This document shows positions 60,564-64,000 of a DNA stretch of 64,000 nt, one piece after another (positions within the stretch are counted from its first letter, which is position 1; each line of letters opens with the position of its first letter). This stretch comes from Volvariella volvacea V23 (taxonomy: Eukaryota; Basidiomycota; Agaricomycetes; Agaricales; Pluteaceae): the NCBI GenBank assembly GCA_000349905.1, contig KB722748.1, positions 306,798 to 370,797 of the forward strand, written 5' to 3'. Under the pieces are notes generated by a model. That model was not told the origin of the DNA and made no database searches. It saw only the letters and a program-made list of their open reading frames with translations. Made by a program: the position numbers and the translations under genes.

Positions 60564-60573
60564 GACCGTGATC

Positions 60574-61545
60574 ATGCCCCGAAAGAAAAGGGCCACCCTC
60601 GCCCGCATCGAAAACCTCAAGGGCAGTCGCCAAAGTCTCAACAAGACCGAGCCTCAGGTCGGCGACTCCGATCGCGTTGCAACACGGCAGACAGGGATAG
60701 GTGAGGGCGTTCCCACCCAACCTGGTAGCTCAGACGCCCTGCAAGGTGTTGCCCCAGTTGGGGAAGGGAACCGAGAGCCTGAGCGCCAGGAGGGTGTAAC
60801 CCTTGCGAGTCTGCTTCGCGAGGTCGACGCTGCCATGATCGATGCCAGTGTCCGGATGCCATACCAACTCATGAGCGCCAACGTTAGCGAGCAGGCACCT
60901 CAGCAAGTAGGGGGCCTACCTCAACCTCTGGGTGTTAATGTTGGTAGTGGTACGAGCGCCGGTCCTGGTATTATTTCGAAGTCCTTTACGGCACTCGTGG
61001 TGCCCGTTGCAATGCAATTGCCAATACCAATATTATTGGTACCTGGACAATCGCAAAGTCAACTCCAAGCGCCTTGGGGTAAGAACAACATCATCGCCGT
61101 ACTCTGAGATAATAATGTTGACCACACTTCGTCTCTAGGTCAAAACGCAGAGTTCAGCATTCAGACTTTCACGGTCACCGGCCCTACCATTATCCCCAAC
61201 ACCGTCGCGCCCACCGACGCTGACAAGGGCACGAACTCTATAACCACTGCTCCAAATCCAACTACCCATATCGGTACTCCAACTATTGCCACCACTACTG
61301 ACGCCAGCATTAATATTGGTCCGCCTACCACCTCTGGTACAAGCACGCGAAAACGGCCTCGTCCTGCACAGTCATCCGACAAGTCAGAGCCCGCTAAGCG
61401 CCGCCATACAGCGCAACAGAGCAATGAACCAGAGGGAAAGGGAGCAAATTCGGCCGATGCCTACTTTGTCGGGAAGTTCAAGCTCTCAGATTCAGGATGG
61501 AGCGCCGTTTCTGGTCCAGGGAGTGGGTTAAAAAACATTGGCTAA
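60574..61545 (+). CDS. Pro/Thr-rich hypothetical protein, probably nuclear
   Basis: Two exons, 60574-61078 and 61139-61545, 303 residues in phase across a 60-bp intron with GTAAGA and CTCTAG ends. It opens MPRKKRATLARIENLK, a basic start seen in many agaric hypothetical proteins. The middle is low-complexity (Pro/Gln/Thr/Ser) with TTHIGTPTIATTTDA. A basic cluster (RKRPRPAQSSDKSEPAKRRH) near the C-terminus looks like a bipartite nuclear signal. No domain is recognised. An upstream in-frame Met at 60418 was not chosen because the extra sequence includes the tandem duplication and lacks similarity to family-like starts. Confidence 0.6.
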
Positions 61546-62221
61546 CTCCTTTGGGAGACATGGAAAGGTGTTTTCTTGTCACACTATTGGTTTGTTAATG
61601 TCGGGACTCGCGGTCCCTCCTTTGGGAGTTTGATTGGGGCCGTCGTCTCCACCTTGGGCCTCCGTTCTCGGTCGCGGCCGCCTGAAGGACTATGCCCTCC
61701 TTCCATACCATGACACCACCCTATTTATGTGGACGTCTTCGGACCTTTAATACTCAGCTAGGTCTTTGAGCTCGGTGAAAAGATGGCCTGTTCCCGGTGT
61801 GTGTATAATGACTTGTCGTCGCGTTACGGCGTTATATATATAAGTTCGCATGCTATAGTAGCGTATAGTGTACTATCAAGGACTTATACGTAGAAAAGGT
61901 TTTTAGGGAATACACATTATACCCAAGTTATGCACTTTTTCATTGCCTGAAAGGGTGTAAGCGAGTCCTAAGCTCAAGAGGGAAAACTTCTGATCTCAGG
62001 TTCTTGGGACAAGGTAACGTGCATGATGGCAGTGGGCTACATCGTATGGGTGAGGTAGACTACGTCCAAATACGTGTCCAATGCAAAAATAAATTAAGAA
62101 CCCAATTGTAACCTCAGGAAAAACTCATCGAAGAACCAGTCGTACACATCCCACCCCTCAAGCAACTCATGCAGTCGGGCAAACGACCTCGACTCCAAGT
62201 CCCCAAGTTCCCTCCGTACCA
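61546..62221. other. Intergenic region, no gene recognised
   Basis: Contains a TATATATATAAG run at about 61833, perhaps a terminator or promoter region. No coding sequence is supported. Confidence 0.4.
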
Positions 62222-62420
62222 CCATGCTTAACCTACACAAGTTAACACCTTGCTCCGCATTCAGGATGACAGTGGATGTTGATACCACTTCCCCAACCTT
62301 AGTATTTAATATCGCGTTGGCCTCCGCCAGATCCTTAGACCATGTCATCGAGGTTTGGCGCGTATCCCTTGTCCGCAATACCAACTCATTCTGGGATTGC
62401 TCTCGGGGTTGGAAATAAGC
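62222..62420 (+). pseudogene. Inverted fragment of the F-box gene family
   Basis: The plus strand encodes MTVDVDTTSPTLVFN and SLDHVIEVWRVSLVRNTNS, nearly identical to MAVDVDTSSPTLAF and SLDYFIEVWRVSLVRNTS of the minus-strand gene at 58.8-60.2 kb. Only this middle exon piece is present, in the opposite orientation. It has no start, partner exons or continuing frame. Confidence 0.8.
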
Positions 62421-62589
62421 GGGCTTAGCGTCCCTAGAACCCAAAAAGACGTTCTATTACACACACCAGATGCACATACATACATTCCGAATTGGAGGAA
62501 GCCTACAAAGCAGGGCTTCGCATATATACTCTACACAGACCGCCGCGCGTGTCGCCAACACCGCAGTCTTGCGGCACATAAACCACCAA

Positions 62590-64000
62590 TCAAAACCTCC
62601 TCGGCGAGCCGCCCCTACTTCTGTTGCTCCCACCGCCATCCAATCTAAACCAACTCGGAATCAACTTCCACAACCTCTCTCTCTCCTTGGCAGCCCAGCT
62701 TTCCAAGGCCCTCGAACAAGCCTTACACTCCGAGAACTCTGAGCTCTTCAACTGCCCCAGCTCTTCTGCGACGTAGAGTGGGTCGCAGTATCCTCGCTCT
62801 CGGTCGAAGAGGTAGTGTTGGGTCGCGAGGTCGACGAGCTCGCCAAAGTCTTTCCGGCAGGCGGCGGCTGATATGCAGACGCCGCCGCCAGAAGAGCGAC
62901 GGATGTGTGAGGGTGGGGGCGGGGATGGGCCGGGTCCTATGCCCCAGTTTGCGTGTGAGGCGGTAGCGGGTGGATGGTTTGACAGGGCGCCGTTATGACC
63001 GTGGTGGTATTGAGTCGCATGGCTCTGGTGGGTGGAAGATTGTCGCATGGAATGAGAGTTACCCATAGAACGAATCAATGTAGTGATGCTATGTTGGGCT
63101 GCCTCCTTGCCCAAACATAGGCATTGCATGTCGTACGTGGAAAGCGTGGGAAGAGAATTCCCGGAATAGAGCACGTCTTCTTCCGTTGGCTCGAATATTT
63201 GGGAGAAAGAGTACCGGCAGAGGTCATAAAATGCCGATGGAAGGAGTTGGGGTGCATTGACTTCTCGCGCCAGGTTGATAACAGCCTATTGACAGTGCGC
63301 AATATATCAAATTTTACCTGCAGGTAGTGTTGACAAGAGGACGTACAATAGGATGAGGGTAGAGGTGGCCGGCATCTGGGGAGTTGGTCTCATGCATACG
63401 AGCCAGATCTTCGCGGTTATCCCAACCTTTGAGCGTGTTGGGCCATGCCTCGTTTAGGTGGTCCAAGGCGAGGTCTCTCAACGAATCAATGAGATATTTG
63501 GTAGACAATCTCAGGATACCAGAGACGACTTTGAAGTCCTCTTGACCATTGTCTCCGAATTTGCTACACGCAATCAATATGGCAATAACAAGCATATTAG
63601 GCTCACGAAAATTAAAAAGAGCTAAAACTTACGGGCTGTCGTATAGGGCTGTCAACAGGTGAGCAACATCGTCAGGCTCATCCTGCAAGTCCACAACAGG
63701 AATCTTCTCTTCGACCTCCCGAGCGACCAATCCCACGACCCCGTTTCCACCCAGAAAAGTACTAATGTCCGGCTCCGCCCCATTGCCGATAATAACCTTC
63801 CTTCTACTCTTCTTCACTCTCAAAACCATATACGAGCTTTGGAATCCATCTCCCACTCCTTCCTCGCTCACCGCGTTACCTTCCACATCACTGTCGCTGT
63901 CAGGTTCTGCAGGCTGCGGCATTGAAAACATGTCCTTGAAGCATATAGAATGTCTGGACAGCATCGACTTGTGAACCCTGAATAACACGTCTTTCGCTCT
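62590..64000 (-). CDS. BTB/POZ domain protein (N-terminus beyond the window)
   Basis: Exons 63633-64000 (partial), 63347-63563 and 62590-63285 join in phase. The first part has DVLFRVHKSMLSRHSICFKDMFS, the central BTB helix-strand segment, then an acidic insert and VDLQDEPDDVAHLLTALYD. The second has FKVVSGILRLSTKYLIDSLRDLAL, the end of the BTB fold and the following helices. The long C-terminal part has a His/Ser/Pro-rich insert and CRKDFGELVDLATQHYLFDRERGY. Agaric genomes hold many such genes; they may serve as Cul3 adaptors, which is inference. The start lies to the right of base 64000. Confidence 0.88.

Noticed and set aside
62094..62444. A 116-codon minus-strand frame
   Set aside because: It is antisense to the F-box family fragment, whose plus-strand peptide clearly matches the gene at 58.8-60.2 kb.
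1..64000. CRISPR arrays, bacterial operons, rRNA and tRNA genes
   Set aside because: No regularly spaced repeats, ribosome-binding sites or recognisable tRNA/rRNA sequence were seen; spliceosomal introns throughout show a fungal nuclear genome.

Overview
This window looks like nuclear DNA of a mushroom-forming basidiomycete (Agaricomycetes, probably Agaricales). Genes are split by many 50-60 bp GT-AG introns. Several families are typical of agarics: a DUF6534 membrane protein, three DUF6697-like proteins, a NACHT protein, F-box genes and a DUF5648 protein. LTR retrotransposons fill the left third. Family names come from recognising motifs by eye; no database search was run.

Bases 1 to about 20,000 are an AT-rich retrotransposon nest. 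It opens with the intact 3' half of a Ty1/copia pol and its 3' LTR. That LTR is buried under several generations of LTR insertions, which I call families A (about 700 bp), B (about 550 bp), C (about 750 bp) and D (about 845 bp). Most copies are solo LTRs with TG...CA ends, and 5-bp target duplications can be read directly at nearly all of them. From 10.2 to 19.3 kb lies a decayed Ty3/gypsy chromovirus: gag, protease, reverse transcriptase, RNase H, integrase, chromodomain, then a C-terminal dUTPase domain, a polypurine tract and a family B 3' LTR. It is cut by five solo LTRs and by many stop codons, most explainable as C-to-T changes at CpG.

Bases 20.2-36.2 kb hold housekeeping genes: an ER protein disulfide isomerase ending in HDEL (-), the VPS10/sortilin sorting receptor (-), two small hypothetical genes (-), a DUF5648 gene (+), a frameshifted DUF6697-like gene (-), and a Rim2-type mitochondrial pyrimidine nucleotide carrier (-) divergent from RNA polymerase III subunit Rpc25/RPC8 (+). 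A DUF6534 seven-helix membrane protein (-) follows at 37.3-39.9 kb.

Bases 40.7-49.3 kb are an accessory block. Two tandem DUF6697-like paralogues flank a NACHT NTPase gene with an in-frame stop, a copia solo LTR and a relic of an F-box gene. Bases 49.8-58.1 kb are conserved again: a Cdc4/Fbw7-like F-box/WD40 protein (-) and a DNAJC7-like TPR/J-domain co-chaperone (+) share a 134-bp intergenic promoter, followed by a Ytp1-like membrane protein (+). The right end carries an F-box-type gene with a damaged N-terminus, an inverted fragment of the same family, a proline/threonine-rich nuclear-type hypothetical gene and a BTB/POZ gene that runs off the window.
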